A stretch of 64,000 nucleotides of DNA from Semisulcospira habei (lineage: Eukaryota > Mollusca > Gastropoda > Semisulcospiridae), in assembly GCA_036245525.1 (NCBI GenBank), contig BTPG01000005.1, positions 209,875,257 to 209,939,256 of the forward strand, in the 5' to 3' direction. This document shows, one piece after another, positions 15,424-61,568 of the stretch (position 1 is its first letter; each line of letters begins with the position of its first letter). A model generated the notes under the pieces. It saw nothing but the letters and a program-made list of their open reading frames with translations. It was not told the origin of the DNA and searched no databases. The position numbers and the translations under genes are program-made.

Positions 15424-18400
15424 CTCTTGGCTTGACTTCGCGAAGGAAGATTCTATAGGGCTTGCCCACGTCGTCTGCAGGCATTTTCGTGACTGCAGAG
15501 GCCAATCCGGGACAGGCAGGTTCGACCGCAGTGGCTGCAGGGGAAGGTCTGGTCAGGGTTCTGAGTTACGACAACTCTGTTTTTTCTCCTGAGCCGCTTG
15601 TCCTTAAGGTTAGCTCTGCGAGAGTCCTCAAAGGAGACGGCTGCCTTGTGAATGATGGAGCGCCAGGTGTCACGGTCCGCAGCAAGCAAAGACCACTGGC
15701 GGTGGTCGATTTGGCAGGCACTAAGTGACTTCTTGAGACCGTCTTTGTATCTCTTCTTTGGTGCCCCTCTGTCTCGGTGTCCAGTGGCGAGCTCGCCGAA
15801 CAGAGTGATCTTGGGTAGGCGATGATCCTCCATCCTGGAGACGTGCCCCGCCCAGCGAAGCTGTGTCCGCAGCAGCAAAGCCTCGATGCTCAAAGTTTCC
15901 GCCTGTTCAAGGACCTCGACGTTGGTGACATAGTCACTCCAGTGAATGCTGAGGATGGTACGCAGGCAGCGCTGGTGAAAGCGTTCGAGGAGTCGTAGTT
16001 GGCTGCGGTAGAGGGCCCAGGACTCGGAAACGTACAGCAGGGTGGTGAGGACCACAGCTCTGTACACGCTGATCTTGATGCATTTGTTCAGCTGTTGATT
16101 GTGCCACACCCGCTTGAATAGTCGCCCGAAAGCACTGTTCGCTTTTGCCAGCCTGTTGTCCAGCTCCTTGTCCAGCTTGGCGTCTGACGTGATGATGCAG
16201 CCGAGGTAGGTAAACTGGTGTACAGACTTCAGTTCAGACTCGTCGATGGTGATGTGGGGAGGGCGATGCTCTTCCTTGGGTGCTGGCTGATGAAGGACCT
16301 CTGTCTTTTTCAGACTGACCTTAAGTCCAAAGAGCTGGGCGGCATCTGCGAAGCAGGACGTAATGCGCTGCAAGGCTCTCTCTGTGTGTGCAACGAGGGC
16401 AGCGTCATCAGCAAAGAGCAGCTCACGAATCAGTTGGTCTAGGGTTTTCGTGTGGGCCTGCAGTCGTCTGATGTTGAACAGGCTGCCATCGAGACGATAC
16501 CTGATGTACACTGCGTCGTCATCGTCGAGGTCCACTGTGGCCTGCTACAACATCATGCTGAAGAAGATGGTGAAGAGGGTCGGTGCCAGCACGCAGCCTT
16601 GCTTCACGCCGTTGCGAATGGGGAATGGTTCTGAGAGGTCACTGTTTAGTCTCACCTGGCCTTGCTGGTCCTCGTGGAGCTGGACGATCATGTTGAGGAA
16701 CTTTGGGGGACAGCCTAGTCGCTCCAGGATCTGCCACATACCTTGCCTGCTCACAGTGTCAAACGCTTTTGTTAGGTCGACAAACATTACGTACAGCCCT
16801 TTGTTCTGCTCGCGGCACTTCTCCTGAAGCTGTCTCAGCACAAAGACCATGTCGGTGGTACTCCTGTTGGCTCTGAAGCCACACTGGCCCTCTGGGAGGT
16901 GGTCTTCAGCGATGGCAGGTACCAGCCGATTCAGGAGCAACCTTGCGAGAATTTTCCCGGCAATGGACAGCAAGGTAATTCCACGATAATTAGAGCAGAC
17001 AGACTTCTCTCCTTTGTTCTTGTACAGGGTGATGATGACTGCATCACGGAGATCCTTTGGTAGTGTTCCTTCCTCCCAGCAGCAGAGAAAGAGGTCGTGG
17101 AGCTTGTTGTGCAGTGCTGGGCCTCCATGTTTCCATATCTCTGGCGGGATTCCGTCAATGCCTGCTGCTTTGCCACTCTTGAGCTGGTGGATGGCTGTGA
17201 GGGTCTCTTCGGCGGTGGGCGGTTCGTCCAATTCAGCCTTTAGTGGAAGGTGTAGGATTTGGAGGATGACTGTTTCTTGAACCGTGCGCTCAGCGCCGAA
17301 GAGGTCCTGAAAGTATTCCGACCAGCGGTTCAAGATGGAGGTATTATCTGTGAGGAGTGCCTGTCCATCAGCGCTTCGCAGGGGACTTTGTACCAGGTGC
17401 CTAGGGCCATACACTGCTTTCAGTGCTTCGTAGAATCCCCTGTAGTCACCGTTGTCAGCGCAGAGCTGGGTCTTCTGTGCGAGTCTGGACCACCACTCGT
17501 TCTGGAGTTCTCTAAGCTTGAGCTGGAGACTGCTGCAGATGAGGCGGAAGGCAGACTTCTTCACAAGGCAGTAAGGCTGGGCTAGGTGGGCCTGGTGGGT
17601 GGCTCTTTTTTTTTGCTAGAAGTTCCTGGATCTCTACGTCGTTTTCGTCAAACCAGTCTTTGTTCCTCTTTCTAGCAAAGACCAAGACTTCCACAGAAGA
17701 TTTTACAATAGCAGTTTTCAGTTGTTCCCAGAGTGTTTCAGGGGAGGAGTCTGCTGGATCAACTGTGTCTTTGAGCATGCGCTGTAAATCGGCCTGAAGG
17801 GCAGCTTTCTTGTCGTCACGCTGAAGGCTGGCAACATCAAGTTTTTCTTTGGGGGGGGGGGGGGGGGGGCCTTTCTTGGGTTTCAGCTTGAGGCGGAGCA
17901 TGAGTTTGCAGAGAACAAGGCGGTGGTCAGTGTGGCACTCTGCGCTGGGCATCACTCTGGTGAGGAGGACGTCACTGCGGTCCCTCTGACGCACTAGGAC
18001 ATAGTCGATAAGGTGCCAGTGCTTGGAGCGAGGATGCATCCAGGTGGTCTTTCGACGTTCCTTTTGCTGGAAAGTAGTGTTGGTGATGACAAGTTGCTGC
18101 TCTGCACAGAGCTACAACAGTAGGCGACCATTGTCATTGCAGTTCCCAACGCCATGCTTGCCGAGGACTCCTTTCCAGGCTTCAGAGTCTTGGCCCACTC
18201 TGGCGTTGAAGTCGCCAAGGATGATGACTTAGTCGTCTGCAGGGGTGCTCTGCAGGAGGCTGCGCAGGTCAGAGTAGAACTTGTCTTTTTCTGCAGGCTC
18301 TGCCAGGAGGGTTGGGGAGTACACACTGAGAAGGGTGACGTATTGCTGGTGTCTCAGTGGGAGGCGCATGGACATGATGCGGTCGGAGTGACCCGTTGGT

Positions 18401-19100
18401 AGGTTTTCCAACTTAGTCGCAATGGGGGTCTTCACCATGAAGCCCACGCCTGAGAGCCGTCTTTCAGATGCAGGCCTGCCTGACCAGTAGAGGGTGTAAC
18501 CAGCGCCAAGTTCTTGGAGGCTGCCTTCCTCCGGGAGGCGTACTTCGCTGAGCGCGGCGATGTCGATGTTTAACCTCCGCAATTCATGGGCAATGAGGGC
18601 GGAGCGACGCTCAGGGCGTCCGCTGTCTGCTGTGTCGAGCATGGTTCGGATGTTCCAGCATGCTACGTTGAGTCCGGTCGTGGTCGTCATGAGAGTGGAT
18701 CCGTTGTTTTTTCTTGTTTTCTGACCGCAGGAGAAGATGCCCGTTGACCGCGGCTAGCCAACTGGGTTTCGAGGGGATGAGCTTTGGTTAGGCCACCTTT
18801 TCTAGGCCCCTCTCCGTGTGGAGCAAGCAGTGCTGTCCCTAGAGAAGGCTGCTTGGTCGTTCAGGGTGTGCCGAGTGACGTTGTCATCCCCAGGTCAACA
18901 TCAGGCGACCAATATCCTGAACCGCCTGCATGCAGGTTTGAGACTGCGGCTTCCAGTGACATCTTTCACCTGCCGTTTTGCCCCTTGCCCATCGCTACAG
19001 GACTTGGAAAGTTCAGTGTCATAGTCCGTGGGCGTTTCCTAAAGCCTGCGCGGTGGAGCTTTTTGGTGGAGTGCAGTGTGCGCAGTACTGGCCCCACCCT
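15424..19100 (-). mobile_element. Near-full-length LINE R1 with C-terminal zinc finger; ORF2 broken
   Basis: Minus-strand non-LTR retrotransposon. Endonuclease from 18690 (MTTTTGLNVACWNIRTM, SEVRLP, LGDFNA, HRLVLC), RT from about 17564 (NYRGITLLSIAGKILARLLL, FVDLTKAFDTVS, GVKQGCVLAPTLF, LLFADDAALVAH) and a C-terminal CSHCGRTCLSRIGLCSHENAC finger ending at 15453. A 400-bp 5' UTR lies above 18690; a very short 3' UTR ends at about 15424. In-frame stops occur at 18230 (PADD-stop-VIILGDF), near 18118 and at 16546 (where copy R2 has Lys), with frameshifts near 17590 and at a poly-G run (17854-17869). The clade is RTE/Ingi-like; I cannot place it more firmly. Confidence 0.9.
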
Positions 19101-20373
19101 TTAAACCCTTGGACACACAGGACAACACAACCACAATCGTAACACAGAGGGTAAAGATACCGATGTGTCTAAAATGCAATCAATTTGTTTACAAAGAAGA
19201 AAAGTTCCATCATTGCTGCTACCTCTCCAGGCATGAATCCAGACGTCTTCAATTCCCACTTTTTAAATATTGCCGAGTCCCTTGTACATACAGTCTTTTT
19301 CCGCTAGCACTGATAGTTACAGTTGTTCTGATAAACTGTGCACACACTGTGAGTCTTCAACAGGTGCGTCATTCTCCATACCTCTTATGACAGTGTTTGA
19401 AGTAGGTAAATATATTTCTAATCTAACTAGTATACCGTGTGGCCTGGATGGAATAAACAACATGGTACTGAAATTGTCCCTTCCATAAACAACTGAAACG
19501 TTGACATTTATATTCAACCTTTCTATTTATCAAGGCATTGTTCTCAGATGCCATAAAAGATGCTAAAGTTGTCCCCATTCCCAAATGTAAAGATCCCAAA
19601 AGTCCAAACGATTTCCGTCCTATTTGAGTGTTATCAATATTATCGAAGCCAATAGAAAGACACGTTCACAAGCACCAACTCCAATTCTGGAGAATCACCG
19701 CCTACTTATATCTCTTCAGTCCGGTTTTCGACCTAAACACTTATGTTATAATGCACTCGTTTACATCGTCGACTCTTGACTCTCATCAATAAACAATTTC
19801 AAATTAAATGGTGCAGTTTTTCTGAAAATCACGAAAGCATTTGAATTAGTCCATCAGAACATTCTTTTAAAGAAACTTTCAGTATAATAAGCTTGATTCG
19901 AACTCTATAGCTTTTTCCCCCTCCTACCTAAGTAACCGCCGACAGAAGGTGTACTTGAACGGAAGGTATTCGAAAGAAGGTACAGTGAGGCATGGAGTTC
20001 CCCAGGATCTGTCCTCGGACCTCTTTTATTTTCTTTATTCATCAATGACCTGCATCTTTCCATCTCAAATCCTGAGGTAAAAATGCGAACTCTTTGCTGA
20101 CGTTTCAACGCTGCATACATCAGACAAACGTGAAACAACGCTAAATTGTATCCTCCAGCAAAGTCTCGATGAAGTGTCAGATTGGTGTACGCAAAATCGC
20201 ATGCTAATCAGTATTTCTAAAAACCAAAAGCATGTTGATAACAACCCGCCAAAAGCATCAGCTATATCCTGCCCCTCTGAAACCTTCACTTGGCAATAAA
20301 CCTATCCAATAAGTATCCAAGCACCGCCTACTGGCAGTTGCAATTGACGACCAGCTCAACTGGTCGCCGCATA

Positions 20374-20990
<617 letters not shown>

Positions 20991-21784
20991 GCATATCGAC
21001 AGTTTGTGCAAAACCTTGTCCATGAATGTATTTCTGCTCTCTAAACTTAGACATATTCTTAGTACAAAGTGTTGTACATTGTTCTTTCACGCACACATTA
21101 AAAGTCACTGTGACTATGCGTCTTCTTTGTGGGACGAATGCAGTAAACTTTATATTAAAACAAACAACTCACTGTATCGTCGTTCAGTTAAAATAATTAT
21201 GCCAAACCCTACTTCCACAGAGGAAAAATAAAATCCCTTGGCCTGCTTCCACTGAAGGAACAACTCAAATTTAACAAATGCGTCCTGGTGCACAAAATAT
21301 TTCATTATCAAGACGGCCCTAATATCTGTGCATGCTATTTAATTTCAGCCCTAGGCATCAGTTACATACGAGGAATGGCTTGCTTCATTTACCCCGCCCC
21401 AGGATAGATATCTACAAGTCAAGCCTTCCATTTTCATGTAGTTTTGTCTGGACTCATTTTTAGGTTTCACATTTTAAACGTGCTTTGAACACTCACTTAC
21501 CGTCAGCGTGACTTCACAGTTTGCCATATAAAAGTAATACTGCTGATTATAAGTACATGTCAAAGATTTTCTCCATACATTTGATAACTAATCATCTATT
21601 GTTTTGTCGGTGTCGCTATACGCTATTGATGCTGCTGATTCTATGACATTGTCGTAGATGAGTATAATATTAATGCTATGCACTCATTTATTTTCCTTCC
21701 TTTTTGCATCGGTGGCAGTTGCTAATTCTTCAATGTAATTTTGTTCTCCTTTCAATAATGCACCTATTGTGGGTTTTTTCTTCA

Positions 21785-21786
<2 letters not shown>

Positions 21787-21872
<86 letters not shown>
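21787..21872. repeat. (TTA)n microsatellite
   Basis: About 28 TTA units in AT-rich sequence downstream of P1. Confidence 0.97.
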
Positions 21873-21984
21873 TGCATGCTATATTTCTTTTCGTGTTATG
21901 TTCTGTTTTGTTTACAGGACAGCTTGTACGACAGGCATTGAGTTGCCTAATAGCTTTATCCTGAATTTAAAAAAAAATATTCAT

Positions 21985-22540
21985 CATCATCATCTCTCAC
22001 AAACATGCGCGCATCTCCAGGAGGAATAGATACTCATCTATGTCAGGATCTATGCCTCTTGGAGATGTTTGGAGCGCGCGCACGCACGCACTAACGCGCA
22101 CACACACATCGACTAGCTTTCAGAAGTGCATGCAGGTGACCCGTGTACTTAGTATGTCATGTAGCTAGGTAAAGTCAACCTGCTTTCACACAAATTACAG
22201 CAAGACTGAAATTGTATCGTGAAGTTTTAGTTTTATCACCATTTTCTCAAGCCTATGAAGCGAAAGTGAAACTCATAACACGTAAAATATAAATTACGTA
22301 AAAACTAAAACTTACGTCATGACAAAAGACGTTTGACAAATCAATGAAGCGTATGCCCTGCGCTCCTTATAGAACTCACTGACGCATTGGCAGATATGCG
22401 AGACTTTTTCAATAGGAAATAATAAAGCGTCAGAATCAGGTCAACGACAAAACTGTAGAGACTATTTACAGCGAGGACAGCTCTCATATAGAAGAGACTT
22501 TGTGGGTTATGGTTCATCCCATCTTGTTTTAATTTAAATT
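21985..22540 (+). repeat. Dispersed repeat D2, copy A
   Basis: About 550 bp matching, on the opposite strand, 57,945-58,490. Shared blocks include CATCTCCAGGAGGAATAGAT, AGGTAAAGTCAACCTGCTTT, TGAAATTGTATCGTGAAGTT, AGTGAAACTCATAACACGTA and GACTTTGTGGGTTATGGTTC. No ORF; one end holds a hairpin of the AGGCATAGATCCTCATG family. Confidence 0.85.
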
Positions 22541-22651
22541 ATTTTTTTATTACAGTTTTATTGTTAGCACTCGAGAGTACGGCAGATTTAGCATACAGAA
22601 AGCAACACACAGGGATGAAATCATCACCATATTAGGTCACGTGAGCCTCAC

Positions 22652-56562
<33,911 letters not shown>

Positions 56563-56649
56563 CTGAATAGCACAGCATAGGAAAACTCGTTCATTTTGAT
56601 ACTCGAGTATAAAACGTTTGCGAGGCGTCCTCTGACGAATATGCACCAA

Positions 56650-56772
56650 TGGCGGGAGATGAATGGGTCATGAGAAATCAAGGATAGTGCCTGATCAGTT
56701 TACCTACCCTGTAGGCGCCAAGCTAATCTGACACAACGCTTGAACTATCATGATCGACCCATCTCTCAATGT
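56650..56772. repeat. Hairpin of the GATCGACCATGATAATTC family
   Basis: GGGAGATGAATGGGTCATGA ... ATCATGATCGACCCATCTCT around a GTAGGCGCCAAGC centre; arms diverged. Confidence 0.78.
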
Positions 56773-56885
56773 AGGTGTGTACGAAATAACTCGCTTGTAC
56801 ACTACGACAACAAGCATAATAGTATGGTCCATCCATCTCAGATTACTTGAAAAGAAACTCACGTGATATCAAAATGGACTACATA

Positions 56886-57099
56886 TTAACCCCTTCAGTG
56901 CCAGTTGACGCAGACCGTGTTTCTGCAGTCTTTGTTATTTCAACACCACTTTGCCCTAGCTTTCCCAGAAATATACATTCAAATTGGTCAAATAAGAGGC
57001 AATAGATCCTCAAGAGCCACCGCCACTGCAGGGGCTCACGAGGATCTATGCCTCTTGCAGTTTGGTGCGTTTCGATTTCTCAGCACTGAAACGGGTTGA
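56886..57099. mobile_element. TTAA-bounded palindromic MITE
   Basis: TTAACCCCTTCAGTGCCAGT at left, CTCAGCACTGAAACGGGTTG at right; hairpin AAGAGGCAATAGATCCTCAA ... GAGGATCTATGCCTCTTGC. Confidence 0.88.
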
Positions 57100-57225
57100 G
57101 CGAAATAATTTTATACGAAAATGTCAAAAAGATGTATGTAGGTCGGGAGCGCTGTCTCTAAGGCGAAGCACTTTCCCATTTCGCCTCGTGGAACAATACA
57201 TTTTCAGGCTGAATATAAACACTTC

Positions 57226-57431
57226 TTAACCCATTTAAACCCGAGTCCATACAGCAGGAGATGGATTGACCAAAATAATTCAAGGGTAGTGCCAAATTAG
57301 CTTGGCGCCTCAAGCTAATCTGGCACTACCCTTAGATTATCAAGGACAATCCATCTCATGAAACTGGTACATAGTCGTTAGGCAACACCTCCAAAATTTG
57401 AGAAATGGGACTTTGGGGCTAAAAGGGTTAA
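57226..57431. mobile_element. TTAA-bounded palindromic MITE
   Basis: TTAACCCATTTAAACCCG at left, GGGGCTAAAAGGGTTAA at right; hairpin around GCTTGGCGCC. Same family as the copy at 55.3 kb. Confidence 0.9.
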
Positions 57432-57503
57432 ACCTCAGATTATGTCTGTTACTAGAGTTACTTTTTATACACACATGTACTATATAATACAATAATAATT
57501 ACA

Positions 57504-57717
57504 TTAACTCATTCTACCCCAGACACACGACTGCAAGATAAGGATCGACCATGATAGTTCAAGGGTGATGCCAGAATAGCTTGGCGCCTATAGACGCCAA
57601 GTTATTCTGGCATCACCCTTGAACTATCATGGTCGATCTGTGTCCTGCACTGCAAAGCAGTCTTCAGAGGACAACGGCACAATTTGGGCATTTCGTTGTT
57701 GGGGTAGAATGAGTTAA
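57504..57717. mobile_element. TTAA-bounded palindromic MITE
   Basis: TTAACTCATTCTACCCCAGA and its complement GGGGTAGAATGAGTTAA; nearly perfect hairpin of about 105 bp starting AGGATCGACCATGATAGTTC. Confidence 0.93.
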
Positions 57718-57944
57718 CAGAAAATTAATGCTAGAGGCAAAAAGCGACACAAAGACGTTCTTGAAATAATGGCACTTTGTACTCTAGAGACTGGTTCCCG
57801 CATGAAAAAGAAAATAAATCGATCATCAAGATTGCGCACAGCACGTGCGCGGAAAGGCAAACGAGCCAAACTCGGCAGAACATAAAACAAAAACAATGGG
57901 AACAAATCAATAATGTTTTGATATATAAGCAAGATGGGATGAAC

Positions 57945-58477
57945 CATAACCCACAAAGTCCTTCTGTATGAAAGCTGTCATCGCTGTCAAGGATCTCTAC
58001 CTTTTGACTTTGACCTGATTCTGATGTTGAACTATCTCCTATTGAAAAAGTCTCGGAGATCGGCCAATGTGTCATACGCGTCATAGATTTGTCAAATGTC
58101 ATTTGTCATGACGTAAGTTTGAGTTTTTTCGTAATTTTATATTTTACGTGCTATGAGTTTCACTTTCGCTTGATGGGATTGAGAAAATGGTGACAAAACT
58201 AGAACTTCACGATACAATTTCAGTCTTGGTATAATTGGTGTGAAAGCAGGTTGACTTTACCTAGCTACATGATATACTAAGTACATGCTCTTCTGAAAGC
58301 GCGTCGATGTGTGTGTGCGTGTTAGTGCGTGCGTGCGCGCGCGCTCCAAACATCTCCAAGAGGCATAGATCCTCATGCGCCTGCACACACATACTTGTAC
58401 ATACGCACATACAAATATAGATACATTCGCCTGGAGGGCGCATGAGGATCTATTCCTCCTGCAGATGAAAGCATGTT

Positions 58478-58490
<13 letters not shown>
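57945..58490 (-). repeat. Dispersed repeat D2, copy B
   Basis: Reverse-strand counterpart of 21,985-22,540, with an intact hairpin at one end (AAGAGGCATAGATCCTCATG ... CATGAGGATCTATTCCTCC). An (AG)n tract follows (58481-58553). Confidence 0.85.
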
Positions 58491-58555
<65 letters not shown>

Positions 58556-58639
58556 GCGCGCGAGAGAATGACGTCATATTTTGAGTATTATGTTAGTGTC
58601 TGCATGGTGAAGGAGTTGCCTCTTTTTTCGTCACCGACA

Positions 58640-58960
58640 CTGTCTAACTTTCTCTAGAAGTAAAGGTTTTTTATTGTTTTAATTCTTTTCTGAAATGAAT
58701 TAATTTTTACTAAAGAAGTTGAAAAGATACATAGCTGGCTAACGAACGCGTCCAATGTCTTTCTCCAAACTAGCTATATGCAAAAGTTTAAGTAAATATG
58801 CCAATATTTACGGACTCTAATTTGGGTCAACCGACTTCCAATAAACGGTTGTTTGTCTTCATTGAGACATTCAATTACAATATGCTCGGAGGCTCTCTTA
58901 GCCACCCACTCAAGAAAGTATTTCGCCAAGTTTCAAGCTTGTGTGTACAGAAACGTCGGA
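58640..58960 (-). repeat. Diverged partial copy of dispersed repeat D1
   Basis: On the minus strand, TTTTGCATATAGCTAG and GACGCGTTCGTTAGCCAGC match D1 blocks TTTTGCATACAACTAG and AATGCGTTCGTTAACCAGC. Confidence 0.55.
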
Positions 58961-59259
58961 GATTCTCTTGTTCATTACATACATACGCACACATATACAT
59001 ACGCACATACATACATAGATACATACGCACATACGGCGCTTCGCGCCAAATGTACGTTCAGCAGTGAGGTTAGCGTAACTAGACATGACGTAATTTTTAT
59101 ATTGTTACTTCTATTGTTAGAGGTCTAGGCCCACCTTCCTATGACATCATAGACATTCTATTAAATTCTCCCCACCGCGCCCCATCCTAAAAAGTCTCTT
59201 CTATAAAAAAAAATTAAAAAAAAAAAAAACACAATTATAAAACGTTCAAACACTAATGG

Positions 59260-59735
59260 GTAGACCATCGAAAGCCGATGATGTCGTCATTGTGCATGCC
59301 TTCTATTTGTGGGTGCGGGTGTGGCTAGCCAAGCCAATCCTGGAACCACACCTGCGAGGGCAATGGGGGCACTGGAACATAACTGTGGGGAGAGTCGACG
59401 CTGTCTTTTTGCGAGCTCTGGCACTGGTGGTCTTTTCGCGCCGATTGTGTTTAAAGAGTGTGCAGGCTTTTCTGGTGGCGGCAAGCCAGCCAGATCTCTC
59501 TTGTGCTGGTGCTTTAAGTTCCTTTACCGAGAAGACGCAGTACTTGAGGCTGTCTTTATGCAGTCTTTGAAGCGTTTCTTTAGCCGTCCTTGCTTCCTGT
59601 GGCCTTTTGAGAGTGCGCCATACAGGAGTTGGCGTGGCATGCGAGAATCATCCACGCGCATGACATGACCTGTCCAGCGAAGTTATGCCAGCATTGTCCA
59701 GGACTTCCAGGATTGTCATATTGTCTTGCCAAACA
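59260..59735 (-). pseudogene. LINE R4: 3' end of a zinc-finger-clade LINE
   Basis: Minus-strand pieces SLDRSCHARG/GHVMRVDDSRMPRQLLYG-like and LSKGHRKQGRLKKRFKDCIK (about 59690-59560), then CPHCPRRCGSRIGLASHTRT (about 59360-59310), the same terminal C2H2-like finger as R1/R2 in a diverged sequence. Several frame breaks; an old copy. Confidence 0.8.
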
Positions 59736-59874
59736 CTAAACTACACATAACAACAGGAATTGTGGTGGTTATATGCTCAGCTACGTACGCTGTAAATTTT
59801 AGACACCAGCTTCCGTTAACAATTATTGTAAAGATTCATGTTTGGTTATTACTGGTTATCCCGTTCAGATCAAT

Positions 59875-59966
59875 TTAACCAATTTTGCTGTCGGTAGCGT
59901 TTACTGTCGAGGTGATTTCTGAATGAATCACCTCGACAAAACACGCTACCGATATTCAAAGGGTTA
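59875..59966. mobile_element. Small TTAA-type hairpin element
   Basis: TTAACCAATTTTGCTGTCGG ... CGCTACCGATATTCAAAGGG; arms TCGGTAGCGTTTACTGTCGA and complement. Related to the arms flanking the 27-bp minisatellite. Confidence 0.8.
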
Positions 59967-60250
59967 GTAACATGGGTATACTGACTGACATGGTTTCTGG
60001 TTAATACTTAGAACACCAGAGCAAGACTCTGATCGGCTACAACAGTTCGAGAAGAGTGCCTAAATTGGCACTACTTTTGAACTGCAATGGCGGATCTATC
60101 TCCCACGACTGATACAAAAGTGTTAAAATAGGCTTCCCTTAGTTGTGCAAGTCATTGTATTGCGTGTGAAGCTAACATGGCCAGACAGATGTCCATTATC
60201 AAGTCCTCATCTCTTCCAAAAGCCACAATACAATAAAAAAAACGACTGAA

Positions 60251-60365
60251 TTAACTCAGTCAAGGCCCAGCATCAATAGCTGCCAAAGCGTCGTTTAGCG
60301 TTGCCGTAGGCAACGCGATACGACACTTTTGCAGCTATGGGTGAGATGGGCCTTGAATGATTTAA
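60251..60365. mobile_element. TTAA-bounded palindromic MITE
   Basis: TTAACTCAGTCAAGGCCCAG and complement of GGGCCTTGAATGATTTAA; centre GCGTTGCCGTAGGCAACGC. Shares its right TTAA with the next element. Confidence 0.88.
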
Positions 60366-60577
60366 CTCCTTGTGCCCCAAGACCGAAATCCCCAAATGTT
60401 GCCGTTGTCCTCTGAAGACTGCAGTGTAGCGCAGGACACATCTCGACCATGATAGTTCAAGGGTGATGCCAGAATAGCTTGGCGCCCATAGGCGCCAAGC
60501 TATTCTGGCATCCCCCTTGAACTATCATGGTCGATCCTTATCTTGCTGTGGTGTGTCTGGGGTAGAATGAGATAAAC
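60362..60577. mobile_element. TTAA-bounded palindromic MITE
   Basis: TTAACTCCTTGTGCCCCAAG at left and TCTGGGGTAGAATGAGATAA at right; hairpin TCTCGACCATGATAGTTCAA ... ATCATGGTCGATCC. Confidence 0.88.
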
Positions 60578-60719
60578 CATTCGAGACGTGCTGGATTTGG
60601 ATAGTGGCATATGATTGCTTTATGCGGCGTATCAGCATGTGAGTGATAGTGGATCATTGAAACACTTAAATGTAAAATCATGTCTATGGTAGGTAGGTCG
60701 GCTTCAGTAGCGTTCAAGC

Positions 60720-60985
60720 CTGCAAGAAATATTCCTTCTATTCGACATGAGTAACCTTGTAAAAAAAAGCGACAAGAAATATTATTTCTATATATTAGTA
60801 TCTTTGGAATGAGTGACAGAAAATATTCTTTCTATACATGAGCAACTTTGTAATAAGCGACAAGAAATATTCTTTCTATACATGAGTAACTTTGGAATGA
60901 GCGACATGAAATATTCTTTCAATACGACACGAGTGACTTTGGAATGAGTGACAGGAAACATTCTTTCTATACACGAGCAACTTGG
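60720..60985. repeat. Tandem repeat of about 60 bp, 4-5 diverged units
   Basis: GACAAGAAATATTCTTTCTA and TACATGAGTAACTTTGGAAT recur four to five times up to the poly-G run at 60985. Confidence 0.8.
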
Positions 60986-60994
60986 GGGGGGGGG

Positions 60995-61496
60995 GGGGCG
61001 CCATCTTGTTTGTGTGACCTACCACGTGTTTTCGCTCCCAGTGTTTAGTGGTTTTTCGTTGGATGTACTGTGTTTCGTGTGCTAAAAGTCTGCTCAGTAT
61101 CGTATAAGAGTGCGCTGATGAGGATTATGCTTGTGTTTCGTCGGATCTATTGCTGTTTGAGTGGTATCGTATTGAATTGTGTCTGTCATTTGAATTTTTG
61201 TTTATGTCGCCATTTGGCTTCTTCCGCAGCGTGGGTTCGCCGGGCCTTTCCGCGCCCTGTTTTCATGTGCTGCGTGCTAGTGTGTGATATGTTTACTGTG
61301 TGAGTCTGTTTGCCACCGTGGTTGCATCTGCTGCTTGGTTGTTGTAGACTCGTTCGTGTTCCTACCGTTCTATATGTTTTCGTGTGCTCTCTCGTCGACA
61401 TCTCGCTCTCCCCACTTTCGGCGCCTTTGCCCGATCTCGCCGCTGACCGACCGGAAATCAGGTCGCTCCCCTACCACACCGCTCACACAAACACCG

Positions 61497-61568
<72 letters not shown>

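Noticed and set aside
57946..58046. Candidate extra I-II linker exon (Ser-rich, with AG/GT sites)
   Set aside because: The same sequence recurs at 22.3-22.5 kb as part of dispersed repeat D2, so it is repeat, not exon.
58900..59060. (ATAC)n-rich stretch as a regulatory array
   Set aside because: Ordinary degenerate tetranucleotide repeat next to a D1 fragment.
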